Below are positions 7,244 to 15,413 of a DNA stretch of 64,000 bases, one piece after another. Both the position numbers and the translations under genes were made by a program. The notes beneath the pieces were generated by a model. The model was not told where the DNA came from. It did not search any database and worked only from the letters and a program-made list of their open reading frames with translations. The stretch comes from Flavobacterium geliluteum (lineage in GTDB: Bacteria > Bacteroidota > Bacteroidia > Flavobacteriales > Flavobacteriaceae): positions 1 to 64,000 of the forward strand of contig NZ_JAGFBV010000027.1 of the NCBI RefSeq assembly GCF_017948595.1, given 5' to 3'. Every line of letters starts with the position of its first letter. The stretch's first letter is position 1.

Positions 7244-7450
7244 ATGAAAACAATAAACTACTTAACAAGAACATTTTCTGCTCTCAGGAGATTAAGGGCA
7301 AAAAGAAATAGTTTAACGCCATTAACAAATGAATTGGTTCATCCAAGATTTGGATTAACCGCTTCTGAGGATACTCAGAACCAAAAGAAAGCACCAAATT
7401 CATTACTTTTTTTGATGTATTCGAAAGAAAATGAAACACTTTTTATTTAA
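7244..7450 (+). CDS. Small protein of the MYSxxNExLF family, copy 2
   Basis: A 68-aa basic protein starting MKTINYLTRTFSALRRLRAK and ending NSLLFLMYSKENETLFI. It is paralogous to the 56-aa protein at 3898-4068, with the same MKTI start and the same C-terminal pattern, and it is likewise placed after two leader-peptide/terminator units. The middle part (residues 25-50, polar) is not conserved between copies, so selection appears to act on the two ends. No known family is recognised. It lies about 190 nt before the metX SAM riboswitch. Confidence 0.65.
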   Translation: MKTINYLTRTFSALRRLRAKRNSLTPLTNELVHPRFGLTASEDTQNQKKAPNSLLFLMYSKENETLFI

Positions 7451-7563
7451 ATTAAAGAGTATTTTAAAATAGGGTTATACCTACCTGAATTTACTGGACA
7501 TTTTGTTCGGTAAATTTTTGTATGCCATAATTTTACAGTAAAATAATAAGTAGTAAACAAGAG

Positions 7564-7585
7564 AATCTCTTGAGATAAATTTGTT
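7564..7585 (+). promoter_or_regulatory. metX promoter/operator shared with metE
   Basis: AATCT, three variable bases, then GAGATAAATTTGTT. It contains the exact -7 box TAAATTTG (7576-7583) overlapping an ATCT-N4-AGAT inverted repeat. The same 22-bp element, differing only at the three central bases, sits before metE at 61270-61291. No clear -33 TTG is seen. It may give the metX operon a start independent of attenuator module 2. Apart from this site I see nothing in 7451-7640. Confidence 0.6.
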
Positions 7586-7640
7586 TGTTTAAGAAATTAG
7601 TAGTTAATTTGTGCCTTTAAGTTCAGAAACGTATTGAAAT

Positions 7641-7745
7641 GTTATAAAGAAAGGACGAGGGATTAGACCCGATGAATCCTTAGCAACCCTTCGTTAAAGC
7701 GAAGAAGGTGCTGCATTCTACCACGCCCAAACGTGGAAAGATAAC
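7641..7745 (+). promoter_or_regulatory. SAM-I (S-box) riboswitch of the metX operon
   Basis: Canonical S-box text: GAGGGATTAGACCC, GATGAATCCTTAGCAACCC, a CTTCG/CGAAG hairpin, AAGGTGCTGCATTC, a CCACG/CGTGG hairpin and AAAGATAAC, closed by GTTAT/ATAAC as P1. No strong intrinsic terminator follows within the 76 nt to the gene, so control may be translational or use another mechanism. Confidence 0.92.
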
Positions 7746-7821
7746 AACAAGAATTTTTCTAGTAATATACTCTAGACTTTCTTTCTAATATTTCCACATA
7801 CAAATCAATAATACAACAGAT

Positions 7822-8811
7822 TTGAAATTGGAAAATATACAAAACCTTATCAACATACAAAATTTCACTACAGAAAGTGGTGTTTTATATCATTCGTTAC
7901 CTTTAAGTTATTCACTTTTTGGCTTGACTTTGCATACTGCACCCGTTATTCTGGTCAATCATGCTTTGACCGGAAATGCTCAGGTTACGGGAGAAAATGG
8001 CTGGTGGAGTGATTTAATTGGTCTAGGGAAAACAATTGATATTAATAAATACACCATCCTAGCATTTAACGTTCCGGGTAACGGTAATGATTCTTTTATC
8101 ATCGAAAAGTATCAAGATTTTACCACCAGAGACATTGCTAGAATTTTCTTAGAGGGAATTAAAGCGCTGCATATCCAGAAGACATTTGCCATCATTGGAG
8201 GTTCTGTTGGGGGAGGAATTGCATGGGAGATGTTGGCCTTAGCACCCAATTGTACCCAACATTTGATACCTATTGCAACCGATTGGAAATCGACAGATTG
8301 GATGATAGCCAACTGTTATTTACAGGAACAAATTCTCAATAATTCATCAAAACCTGTCGAAGATGCGAGGATTCACGCTATGTTGTGTTACCGTTCCCCC
8401 GAATCATTCAAAGAAAAATTTAAGAGAACGATAAACGAAAATCTCAAGATATTTAACATAGAAAGCTGGCTGGCACATCATGGCGAAAAATTACAAAAAA
8501 GGTACCAATTATCGTCTTATAAATTGATGAACCAATTGCTAAAAACTATTGATATTACTAGAAATGGCGGTGACTTGGAAACTTTAGTCGGCAAAACAGA
8601 AGCTTCTATTCATATCATCGCAATCAATTCGGATTTGTTTTTTATACCAAAAGAAAATCTGGAAACTTATAATGAATTAAAGAAGTTTAAAGACAATGTT
8701 TTTTACAGCGAAATAGATTCTGTGCACGGACATGACGCTTTTTTAATCGAGTACAAACAATTAGATCATTTACTTGCCACAATTTTTAAGGCAGAAACAA
8801 TAGAAAAATAA
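7822..8811 (+). CDS. metX: Homoserine O-acetyltransferase
   Basis: Activates homoserine with acetyl-CoA for the sulfhydrylases MetY and MetZ. The 329-aa alpha/beta-hydrolase fold protein has the oxyanion region NHALTGNAQ, the nucleophile elbow IGGSVGGG near residue 130 and the catalytic His in HGHDAFL near 309. It is slightly shorter than typical MetX (about 350-380 aa). A TTG start is used because no in-frame ATG lies between the riboswitch and the conserved part. It is separated from thrA by one base, so they form one operon controlled by the SAM-I riboswitch. Confidence 0.9.
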   Translation: MKLENIQNLINIQNFTTESGVLYHSLPLSYSLFGLTLHTAPVILVNHALTGNAQVTGENGWWSDLIGLGKTIDINKYTILAFNVPGNGNDSFIIEKYQDFTTRDIARIFLEGIKALHIQKTFAIIGGSVGGGIAWEMLALAPNCTQHLIPIATDWKSTDWMIANCYLQEQILNNSSKPVEDARIHAMLCYRSPESFKEKFKRTINENLKIFNIESWLAHHGEKLQKRYQLSSYKLMNQLLKTIDITRNGGDLETLVGKTEASIHIIAINSDLFFIPKENLETYNELKKFKDNVFYSEIDSVHGHDAFLIEYKQLDHLLATIFKAETIEK

Positions 8812-8812
8812 A

Positions 8813-11227
8813 ATGAAAATATTAAAATTTGGAGGCAAATCGTTATCAAACGGAGAAGGATTAAACAAAGTCGTTTCGATTATTTTAGATAAAGTAAACC
8901 AAGGCGAACAAATTGCCGTTGTCGTTTCGGCACGTGGAAACGCTACAGATGAGCTGGAATATATTTTAAAGATTGCAGCTAAAAACGGAGATTATAAACC
9001 TTTATTAGAAACCTTTAAAGAGTATCAGACCGCAGATTTTCAGCACGTTGATTTGTCTGAGGAGTTTACTATTTTGGATAAACTTTTTGAAGGCGTAAGT
9101 TTGATTGGTGATTACAGCAACAAAATTAAAGATCAGATTTTGTCTAAAGGAGAATTACTTTCTGCCAAATTATTGACTGCTATTTTGATCGAAAAGGGAG
9201 TTCCGGCCAATTTTGCAGATTCAAGAGAGCTTCTTAAAACAGATTCAAAATTTGGTGATGCGCAACCTTTAGAACAGCTTTCTAAGAAGAATGTTATCAA
9301 TTATTTTAAAGAACACAACGGTTCAACTGTCAATGTCGTAACCGGTTTTATTGGTTCAAACAATAATAATGATACCACCACTTTGGGTAGAAACGGCAGT
9401 AATTATACCGCTTCGCTAATTGCAAATTACTTAGATGCCGAAGAACTTCAGAATTTTACGCACGTTGACGGAATTTATACCGCAAATCCAGATTTAGTAG
9501 CCGATGCTAAAAAAATTGAATTTTTATCATTTAATGAAGCCAATGAGCTGGCCAATTTTGGAGCGACGATTTTGCATGCCAAAACGATCATTCCTTTATT
9601 AGAAAAAAACATTCCGCTTCGTATTTTAAATACGTTTAATCATGAAAACCGAGGTACTTTAATCACTTCAGATTCTTCAAAAGAAGGAATTAAAACACTT
9701 TCAGTTCTAGAGAATGTTTCTTTGGTAAACCTAGAAGGACGAGGATTATTAGGAAAAGCGGGAGTTGATGCCCGAATTTTTAAGGTAATGGGCGATCATA
9801 ATATTAGTGTGAGTATCATTTCTCAGGGTTCTTCAGAAAGAGGAATTGGCTTGGTGGTTGCCACAGACCAGGCAACAACGGCTATGGTTGAACTAGAAAA
9901 AGAGTTCGAAAATGATTTTTATTCAAAAGATGTCAATCAAATTACGGTAACCGATAATGTTTCGGTAATTTCGATTATCGGTCAGGATTTAAGCACTTTT
10001 CACAAGCCTTACACGGCTTTAATCAAAAATAAAATCATTCCGATATTGTTTAACAACACCGTTACGGGTAAAAACGTGAGTTTGGTGGTTAAAAAATCAG
10101 AACTTAACAAAGCTTTAAACGTCATTCACGGGGAGATTTTTGGAGTTTCTAAAAAAATTAACATAGCCATTTTTGGTCACGGATTAGTGGGTGGAACTTT
10201 AATAAATCAAATACTTGAATCGGCTTCGGCGATTGAAAAACGAAAAGATATTAAGCTGAATGTTTTTGCTATTGCCAATTCTAAAAAATTGCTTTTAAAT
10301 AAAAACGGCGTAACTTCAAACTGGAAAAATGACATTCAGAAAGAAGGCGCTGCTTACACCATAAACGATATTATTGAATATGCCAATTTGCATCATTTAG
10401 AAAATCTAATTGCGATAGACAACACTGCGAGCGCGCCGTTTGTAGAGAATTATATTCCGCTTATCGAGAGCAGTTTTGATTTGATTTCTTCTAATAAAGT
10501 AGCCAATACATTAAGTTATGGCTTTTATAAGCAGATAAGAAAATCATTGGCAGAAAATCAAAAGAATTATTTGTACGAGACTAATGTTGGTGCAGGTTTA
10601 CCACTGATTGATACGATAAAATTGTTGCATCTTTCGGGCGAAAATATCACTAAAATAAAAGGTGTTTTCTCGGGGACATTGAGTTATTTATTTAATAATT
10701 TCTCTGCAAAAGAAGTGCCGTTTAGCGAAATTTTGCAGGAAGCAATTGACAATGGTTACACCGAGCCAGACCCGCGCGAGGATTTATGCGGAAATGATGT
10801 TGGAAGAAAATTATTGATATTAGCAAGAGAATTAGACCTTCAAAATGAGTTTGAAGAAATTGATATTCAAAATCTTATTCCGGAACATTTACGTGAAGGA
10901 AATGTGACTGATTTTTTAACTAAATTGAAAGAATTTGATCCAATTTATGAAAAAATAAAGCAAGAGCAAAAACCAAATCATGTGTTGCGATATATTGGTG
11001 AATTGTCGGGAGATTTGCAGAATGATAAAGGAAATCTCGAAGTAAAATTGGTTTCGGTGCCATCAGATACAGCTTTAGGAGGTTTGAAAGGTTCTGATTC
11101 TTTCTTCGAAATTTATACCGAATCATACGGAGATCGACCAATCGTAATTCAGGGAGCCGGTGCAGGATCTGCCGTAACGGCCAGAGGTGTTTTTGGAGAT
11201 ATTTTGAGATTATCGGATAAAGAATAA
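8813..11227 (+). CDS. thrA: Bifunctional aspartokinase / homoserine dehydrogenase
   Basis: Catalyses the first and third steps of the aspartate pathway to homoserine. The 804-aa protein starts with the aspartokinase KFGG motif (residues 5-8), followed by an ACT region around 295-440. The homoserine dehydrogenase half starts near 447 with the NAD loop FGHGLVGGTL, the catalytic Lys of SNKVAN, the full signature NGYTEPDPREDLCGNDVGRK and QGAGAG at the C-terminus. Coupling to metX and to sulfhydrylases under a SAM riboswitch suggests this isoenzyme is dedicated to methionine rather than threonine; no thrB or thrC is nearby. Confidence 0.95.
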   Translation: MKILKFGGKSLSNGEGLNKVVSIILDKVNQGEQIAVVVSARGNATDELEYILKIAAKNGDYKPLLETFKEYQTADFQHVDLSEEFTILDKLFEGVSLIGDYSNKIKDQILSKGELLSAKLLTAILIEKGVPANFADSRELLKTDSKFGDAQPLEQLSKKNVINYFKEHNGSTVNVVTGFIGSNNNNDTTTLGRNGSNYTASLIANYLDAEELQNFTHVDGIYTANPDLVADAKKIEFLSFNEANELANFGATILHAKTIIPLLEKNIPLRILNTFNHENRGTLITSDSSKEGIKTLSVLENVSLVNLEGRGLLGKAGVDARIFKVMGDHNISVSIISQGSSERGIGLVVATDQATTAMVELEKEFENDFYSKDVNQITVTDNVSVISIIGQDLSTFHKPYTALIKNKIIPILFNNTVTGKNVSLVVKKSELNKALNVIHGEIFGVSKKINIAIFGHGLVGGTLINQILESASAIEKRKDIKLNVFAIANSKKLLLNKNGVTSNWKNDIQKEGAAYTINDIIEYANLHHLENLIAIDNTASAPFVENYIPLIESSFDLISSNKVANTLSYGFYKQIRKSLAENQKNYLYETNVGAGLPLIDTIKLLHLSGENITKIKGVFSGTLSYLFNNFSAKEVPFSEILQEAIDNGYTEPDPREDLCGNDVGRKLLILARELDLQNEFEEIDIQNLIPEHLREGNVTDFLTKLKEFDPIYEKIKQEQKPNHVLRYIGELSGDLQNDKGNLEVKLVSVPSDTALGGLKGSDSFFEIYTESYGDRPIVIQGAGAGSAVTARGVFGDILRLSDKE

Positions 11228-11292
11228 AAATTTAGATTGCAGATTTTGAAGTTTATATTTTCAAATCAAACAAAAAACAAAAAAGAAAAAAC

Positions 11293-11724
11293 ATGAAAGT
11301 AACCTTAAACAGAGTGAATGACGCTTTTCATTTTAAATTAAAAAATGAGCGTGGTCATATTGTAGATGTTGATAGCAGAGCCGAATTTGGCGGAAGCGAT
11401 TTGGGTGCGAGTCCGATGGAGTTGGTTTTGATGGGAGTTGCAGGTTGTAGCGCGATTGATATGATTTCGATATTGAAAAAACAACGTCAGGAAATCACCT
11501 CTTTTAGTGCTGAGGTAGAAGGCGAACGTGTACAAGTAGGCGAGGCAAAACCTTTTAAAGAAATCTTTGTGGTTTTTTATTTAGAAGGCGATATCAATCC
11601 CGAAAAAGCGCAACGTGCAGCAGAACTTTCTTTTGAGAAATACTGCTCTGTTGCTAAAACGGTTGAACCGACAGCTACTATAAAATATAAAGTTGTCTTG
11701 AATAAGACAGAATTGGGAAATTAG
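11293..11724 (+). CDS. OsmC/Ohr-family protein
   Basis: A 143-aa OsmC-fold protein with the two redox cysteines of the family, in VAGCSAID (near residue 52) and EKYCSVAKT (near 118). Such proteins reduce organic hydroperoxides or handle sulfur compounds. Its place between thrA and metZ in a methionine operon hints at protection or persulfide/thiol chemistry, but that is inference. A 9-bp inverted repeat (AATTAGTCT at 11719-11727, complement at 11743-11751) spans the stop codon without a T run. Confidence 0.85.
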   Translation: MKVTLNRVNDAFHFKLKNERGHIVDVDSRAEFGGSDLGASPMELVLMGVAGCSAIDMISILKKQRQEITSFSAEVEGERVQVGEAKPFKEIFVVFYLEGDINPEKAQRAAELSFEKYCSVAKTVEPTATIKYKVVLNKTELGN

Positions 11725-11846
11725 TCTATTAGATAATTCTTTAGACTAATTAGTAAATAATGACTCATTTAAATTTAAAATTCAAGTCCAGTTTTGCCTA
11801 TCACACAAGTTTGGAACTTGAAACTTGAAACAAGAAAAATAAAAAA

Positions 11847-13019
11847 ATGAACGAACAAGAATTTGGTTTCGAAACGCAAGCCATCAGAACACAATTAGAA
11901 AGATCTCAGTATTTAGAGCATTCAGTGCCATTATACTTATCGTCAAGCTTTGTATTTGAAGATGCCGAAGACATGCGAGCTTCTTTTACAGAAGAAAAAG
12001 AACGCAATATTTACAGTCGTTTTAGTAACCCAAATACGACCGAATTTGTTGATAAAATTTGCAAGATGGAAGGTGCTGAAGCGGGTTATGCTTTTGCAAC
12101 CGGAATGGCGGCGGTTTATTCTACATTTGCAGCTTTGTTAAATGCGGGAGATCACATTGTGTCTGCAAGCAGTGTTTTTGGTTCGACTCACGCATTGTTT
12201 AAAACCTATTTTCCAAAGTGGAATATTGAAACCTCTTACTTTGATATTAATAAGCCAGAAACAATTGAGAGTTTCATTCAACCGAACACAAAAATACTTT
12301 ACGCTGAATCGCCTACAAACCCAGGTGTAGATGTAATCGATTTGGAATTGTTAGGTGACATTGCCAAAAAGCACAACTTGATCTTAATTATCGACAATTG
12401 TTTTGCAACGCCATACCTACAACAGCCGCTAAAATTTGGAGCGCATTTGGTTGTTCACTCAGCAACGAAACTAATTGATGGTCAAGGTCGCGTTCTAGGA
12501 GGAGTTACGGTTGGTAGTGAAGAATTGATTAGACAAATTTATTTGTTTTCAAGAAATACGGGTCCAGCGTTATCACCTTTTAATGCGTGGATTTTATCAA
12601 AAAGTTTAGAAACTTTAGCGATTCGTGTCGAGAAACACTGTGAAAATGCGTTGAAAGTAGCTGAGTTTTTAGAAGCGCATCCAAATGTAAATAGTGTGAA
12701 ATATCCTTTTTTAAAATCGCATCCGCAATATGAAATTGCCAAAAAACAGATGAAGTTAGGCGGTAATATTATTGCGTTTGAAATCAAAGGAGGAATAGAG
12801 GCTGGAAGGAAATTTTTAGATAAAATAAAACTTTGCTCCCTATCGGCCAATATTGGCGATACGAGGTCTATTGTTACGCATCCTGCTTCAACGACACACA
12901 GTAAATTGTCAGAAGAAGATCAGTTAGCGGTTGGTATCACGCAAGGTTTGGTGCGCGTTTCAGTAGGTTTAGAAACCGTACAAGATGTAATAGCCGATTT
13001 AGCGCAGGCGCTTTCTTAG
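11847..13019 (+). CDS. metZ: O-acyl-homoserine sulfhydrylase (MetZ-like)
   Basis: A 390-aa PLP enzyme of the Cys/Met family making homocysteine from activated homoserine and sulfide. It has the short form typical of MetZ and cystathionine gamma-synthase rather than the 430-aa MetY form at 4125. Visible motifs are YSRFSNPNTTEF, the ATGMAAVYST substrate loop and PLP lysine K208 in HSATKLIDGQGRVLGG, a phrase characteristic of MetZ. It probably ends the metX operon. Having two sulfhydrylases may reflect different affinities or conditions. A cystathionine gamma-synthase activity cannot be excluded. Confidence 0.88.
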   Translation: MNEQEFGFETQAIRTQLERSQYLEHSVPLYLSSSFVFEDAEDMRASFTEEKERNIYSRFSNPNTTEFVDKICKMEGAEAGYAFATGMAAVYSTFAALLNAGDHIVSASSVFGSTHALFKTYFPKWNIETSYFDINKPETIESFIQPNTKILYAESPTNPGVDVIDLELLGDIAKKHNLILIIDNCFATPYLQQPLKFGAHLVVHSATKLIDGQGRVLGGVTVGSEELIRQIYLFSRNTGPALSPFNAWILSKSLETLAIRVEKHCENALKVAEFLEAHPNVNSVKYPFLKSHPQYEIAKKQMKLGGNIIAFEIKGGIEAGRKFLDKIKLCSLSANIGDTRSIVTHPASTTHSKLSEEDQLAVGITQGLVRVSVGLETVQDVIADLAQALS

Positions 13020-13121
13020 GAGATTTTAGATTGAAGATTATAATTTAATGACGTTTTTTAACTGTAACTTTTGTACCGTTAAAAAGCGTTATTTTTTTAG
13101 CGGTTGTTAAAGTAAAAAGTA

Positions 13122-13129
13122 TATTTTTG
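13122..13129 (+). promoter_or_regulatory. Promoter of the RDD gene (TATTTTTG)
   Basis: An exact TAnnTTTG box, 51 nt before the ATG at 13181. A TTG at 13104 is slightly too close to be an ideal -33 element. Confidence 0.5.
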
Positions 13130-13180
13130 TTTGAAAACTAATGCAAAAAATATTAATCTTAAACTTAAATCTGTTGTAAA

Positions 13181-13678
13181 ATGAATGATTCTGTTTATAT
13201 TCTCGATGATGCATTAGTAGCTTCTACCGGAAAAAGATTTCTAAACTACATTATTGATATGATTTTTTTTGTAATCGTAATGTACTTGTTTGGCTTGTTT
13301 TTAGGCATTTTAATTGCATTAGGGTTTGAAGGTATATCGTTTTGGATGCAAGGTTTAGGAGATCTTGGTTGGAATTTGATTGGTGTAACAATTTTATTAG
13401 TGTACTATACTCTTATAGAAGGTTTTTTTGGCAGATCAGTAGGAAAATTCATTACAGGTACTGTTGTGGTGGATGAAAATGGAGAAAAAATAAATTTTGT
13501 TTCTGCCCTTAAAAGAAGCCTTTGTCGCTTGATTCCGTTTGATGGGTTGTCTTTTTTTGGCAGTAGAGGCTGGCATGATTCGATTACAGATACTTATGTG
13601 GTAGAGAAAAAAGCATTAGAGGAAAGTATAAAAATGTTTCATGATTTTAAATTAATTGGTGTTGAGGAAGCAAGTTAA
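13181..13678 (+). CDS. RDD-family membrane protein
   Basis: A 165-aa integral membrane protein. It shows the RDD pattern: a basic lead (STGKRFLNYIID) into a first hydrophobic segment (about 28-50), a second segment near 70-88 (LIGVTILLVYYTLIEG), then GRSVGKFITGTVVVDENG, the conserved tail of the domain. The family is linked to small-molecule or ion transport in some cases, but most members have no known role. It stands alone between metZ and the Rrf2 regulator, with its own promoter. Confidence 0.8.
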   Translation: MNDSVYILDDALVASTGKRFLNYIIDMIFFVIVMYLFGLFLGILIALGFEGISFWMQGLGDLGWNLIGVTILLVYYTLIEGFFGRSVGKFITGTVVVDENGEKINFVSALKRSLCRLIPFDGLSFFGSRGWHDSITDTYVVEKKALEESIKMFHDFKLIGVEEAS

Positions 13679-13742
13679 ATAAACTAGACTAATTTGGTAG
13701 AATTTAGTAATTCGGGATATTATTTTTCTCGTTCAAAAAGCG

Positions 13743-13750
13743 TATTTTTG
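13743..13750 (+). promoter_or_regulatory. Promoter of the Rrf2 gene (TATTTTTG)
   Basis: An exact TAnnTTTG match 91 nt before the GTG start. The stretch between (13780-13830) is a run of AATCTAAAAT-type microrepeats. Confidence 0.5.
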
Positions 13751-13840
13751 TTGCAGAAAAATATTCAGCTGTTATTTTAGTCAGTAATCTAAAATTAGCA
13801 ATCTAAAATCAGCAATCTAAAATCTAAAATATTTATATAA

Positions 13841-14251
13841 GTGCTTTCAAAGAAAACAAAATACGGAATCAAAGCTTTAACTTATTTGGCCAGGCGTGAG
13901 AATAACGAGCCTGTGCAAATTGCCGAAATCGCAAGAAGTGAGCATATTTCGATTAAATTTTTAGAAAGTATTTTGTTGTTACTTAGAAATTCAGGATTTC
14001 TGGGAGCAAAAAAAGGAAAAGGTGGTGGTTATTATCTGATAAAAGACCCTAAAGATATCAGTATGGCCAAAGTATACCGCATTCTTGAGGGGCCGATTGC
14101 GCTTCTTCCGTGCGCAAGTCACAATTTTTATGAAAAATGTGATGATTGTGATGACGAATCTAACTGTGCTGCACGTCGCTTAATGACTGAGGTTAGGGAC
14201 AATACACTCAAAATATTAGAAAGTAACTCTCTGGCAGATATTGCGTTTTAA
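13841..14251 (+). CDS. Rrf2-family transcriptional regulator
   Basis: A 136-aa winged-helix DNA-binding protein starting at GTG (MLSKKTKYGIKALTYLAR). The recognition region KFLESILLLLRNSGFLGAKKGKGGGYYL is the classic Rrf2 helix-turn-helix and wing. A C-terminal cluster of four cysteines (PCASHNFYEKCDDCDDESNC, about 92-111) suggests an Fe-S or thiol sensor. It sits next to the TSUP exporter and the cys operon, so it is the obvious candidate regulator of sulfur assimilation, as CymR is in Firmicutes. This link is inference from position. Confidence 0.88.
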   Translation: MLSKKTKYGIKALTYLARRENNEPVQIAEIARSEHISIKFLESILLLLRNSGFLGAKKGKGGGYYLIKDPKDISMAKVYRILEGPIALLPCASHNFYEKCDDCDDESNCAARRLMTEVRDNTLKILESNSLADIAF

Positions 14252-14311
14252 GTAATATTGCAATTTTACATTTTTTCTGACTTCCAAAAGAAATCTCTTT
14301 TAGGAAGAGCT

Positions 14312-15094
14312 TTAAAAAATTAATTTATATCCTACGAAAAAAAGCATTATTGCAATGGCATTTCTAAGGAGTAAGTCAGGAACTTTTCCGCTTAACATAC
14401 TTCCTATAAAAATTCCCGGAAGAGACCCCATTAATAATTGAGCTAACAAAAACAAATCCAAATTTCCCATAGAAGCATGTCCTATTCCAGCAACCAAGGT
14501 TAAAGGCACAGCATGTGCAATTTCTGTTCCTACTAAACGTGGCGTTGGCAATAACGGGTAGAGGAAAAATAAAGTTACTGTACCTAAAGCACCAGCGCCA
14601 ATTGAAGTTAGCGTAACAGTTGCTCCTAACAATATACCAATTGCAATGGTCAACATATTTTGAGTATGACTTTCGCTATGAAATTTATCGCCGGCATGTC
14701 TTTGAGAAAGTACCAACAGTTTCTTTTTGAATAGAATTGCAACAGATGTTAAAAGCAATGCCCATCCCAAACTGTATTTTATGACTGCATTTATAGTGCT
14801 AATATCGGTCTTTATGCTGTTTAAGATCCATAAAGTTATTAGAGCAGCAGGAACACTTCCTAAGGTGAGCCAGCCAGTGATTGTCCAGTTTATATTGCCT
14901 TTTTTATGATGCACAAATACACCTCCCATTTTGGTAAAAGCGGCATATAGTAAGTCGGTACCCACTGCTGTTGTTGGAGGAATCCCGAACCATAATAAAA
15001 TAGGAGTCATCAAAGAACCACCGCCAACACCTGTTAATCCTACCACAAATCCTACCACTAACCCTGCAACTACAAGACCTATCTGAAAATCCAT
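14312..15094 (-). CDS. TSUP (TauE/SafE) family transporter, probable sulfite/sulfonate exporter
   Basis: A 260-aa polytopic protein with about eight hydrophobic segments and the TSUP glycine-rich start GLVVGFVVGLTGVGGGSLMTPILL. Members export or import sulfite, sulfoacetate or related anions. Here it is divergent from cysH with the regulatory region between them, which fits removal of excess sulfite or uptake of a sulfur source. An exact -7 box (TACTTTTG, minus strand 15117-15110) precedes it closely. Confidence 0.85.
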   Translation of the reverse strand: MDFQIGLVVAGLVVGFVVGLTGVGGGSLMTPILLWFGIPPTTAVGTDLLYAAFTKMGGVFVHHKKGNINWTITGWLTLGSVPAALITLWILNSIKTDISTINAVIKYSLGWALLLTSVAILFKKKLLVLSQRHAGDKFHSESHTQNMLTIAIGILLGATVTLTSIGAGALGTVTLFFLYPLLPTPRLVGTEIAHAVPLTLVAGIGHASMGNLDLFLLAQLLMGSLPGIFIGSMLSGKVPDLLLRNAIAIMLFFVGYKLIF

Positions 15095-15109
15095 AAAGAC
15101 TTTTTTTTA

Positions 15110-15117
15110 CAAAAGTA
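15110..15117 (-). promoter_or_regulatory. Promoter of the TSUP gene (TACTTTTG)
   Basis: The minus strand matches TAnnTTTG exactly, 16 nt before the ATG, implying a very short leader. The palindrome CCTATAGG at 15137-15144 lies just upstream. Confidence 0.55.
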
Positions 15118-15136
15118 ATAAGTATTTTATAATAAT

Positions 15137-15394
15137 CCTATAGGTTTGGTAGACTATTAAAAATATATTTCAAAATCTTTAAAAAGTACCCTATTTAGTT
15201 ACGTACTAAAAAAAGACATCAAATTATTTGTTTCTTAATATTGTAAAGCATCCATATTAATTGCTTTAAAAGTATTTAAGTTTCGAAATATAATCTCCTG
15301 TTTAATAGTGTAAAAAATAATAATATTGTTTTGTTATTTAGAAATAAGTACTATTTTTGCAAAGTAATCTATTAAGCCGATAGGGTAATAGATT
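15137..15394 (+). promoter_or_regulatory. cys operon control region: promoter, CCTAT-type motifs and leader hairpin
   Basis: The promoter is a -7 box TATTTTTG (15352-15359) with TTG at 15331-15333, 18 nt apart. The leader starts with a perfect 9-bp hairpin, AATCTATTA (15366-15374) with TAATAGATT (15386-15394) and an 11-nt loop. Three related motifs occur: CCTATAGG (15137-15144), TACCCTAT (15187-15194) and its exact complement ATAGGGTA (15380-15387, half in the hairpin loop). They are candidate operators for the adjacent Rrf2 regulator. The rest of 15095-15413 is AT-rich with nothing further seen. Confidence 0.6.
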
Positions 15395-15413
15395 TCAGAT
15401 AAATAAAAATAAA

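Noticed and set aside
11719..11751. Inverted repeat at the end of osmC as an operon terminator
   Set aside because: The 9-bp stem has no T run after it and metZ follows in the same direction with no clear new promoter.
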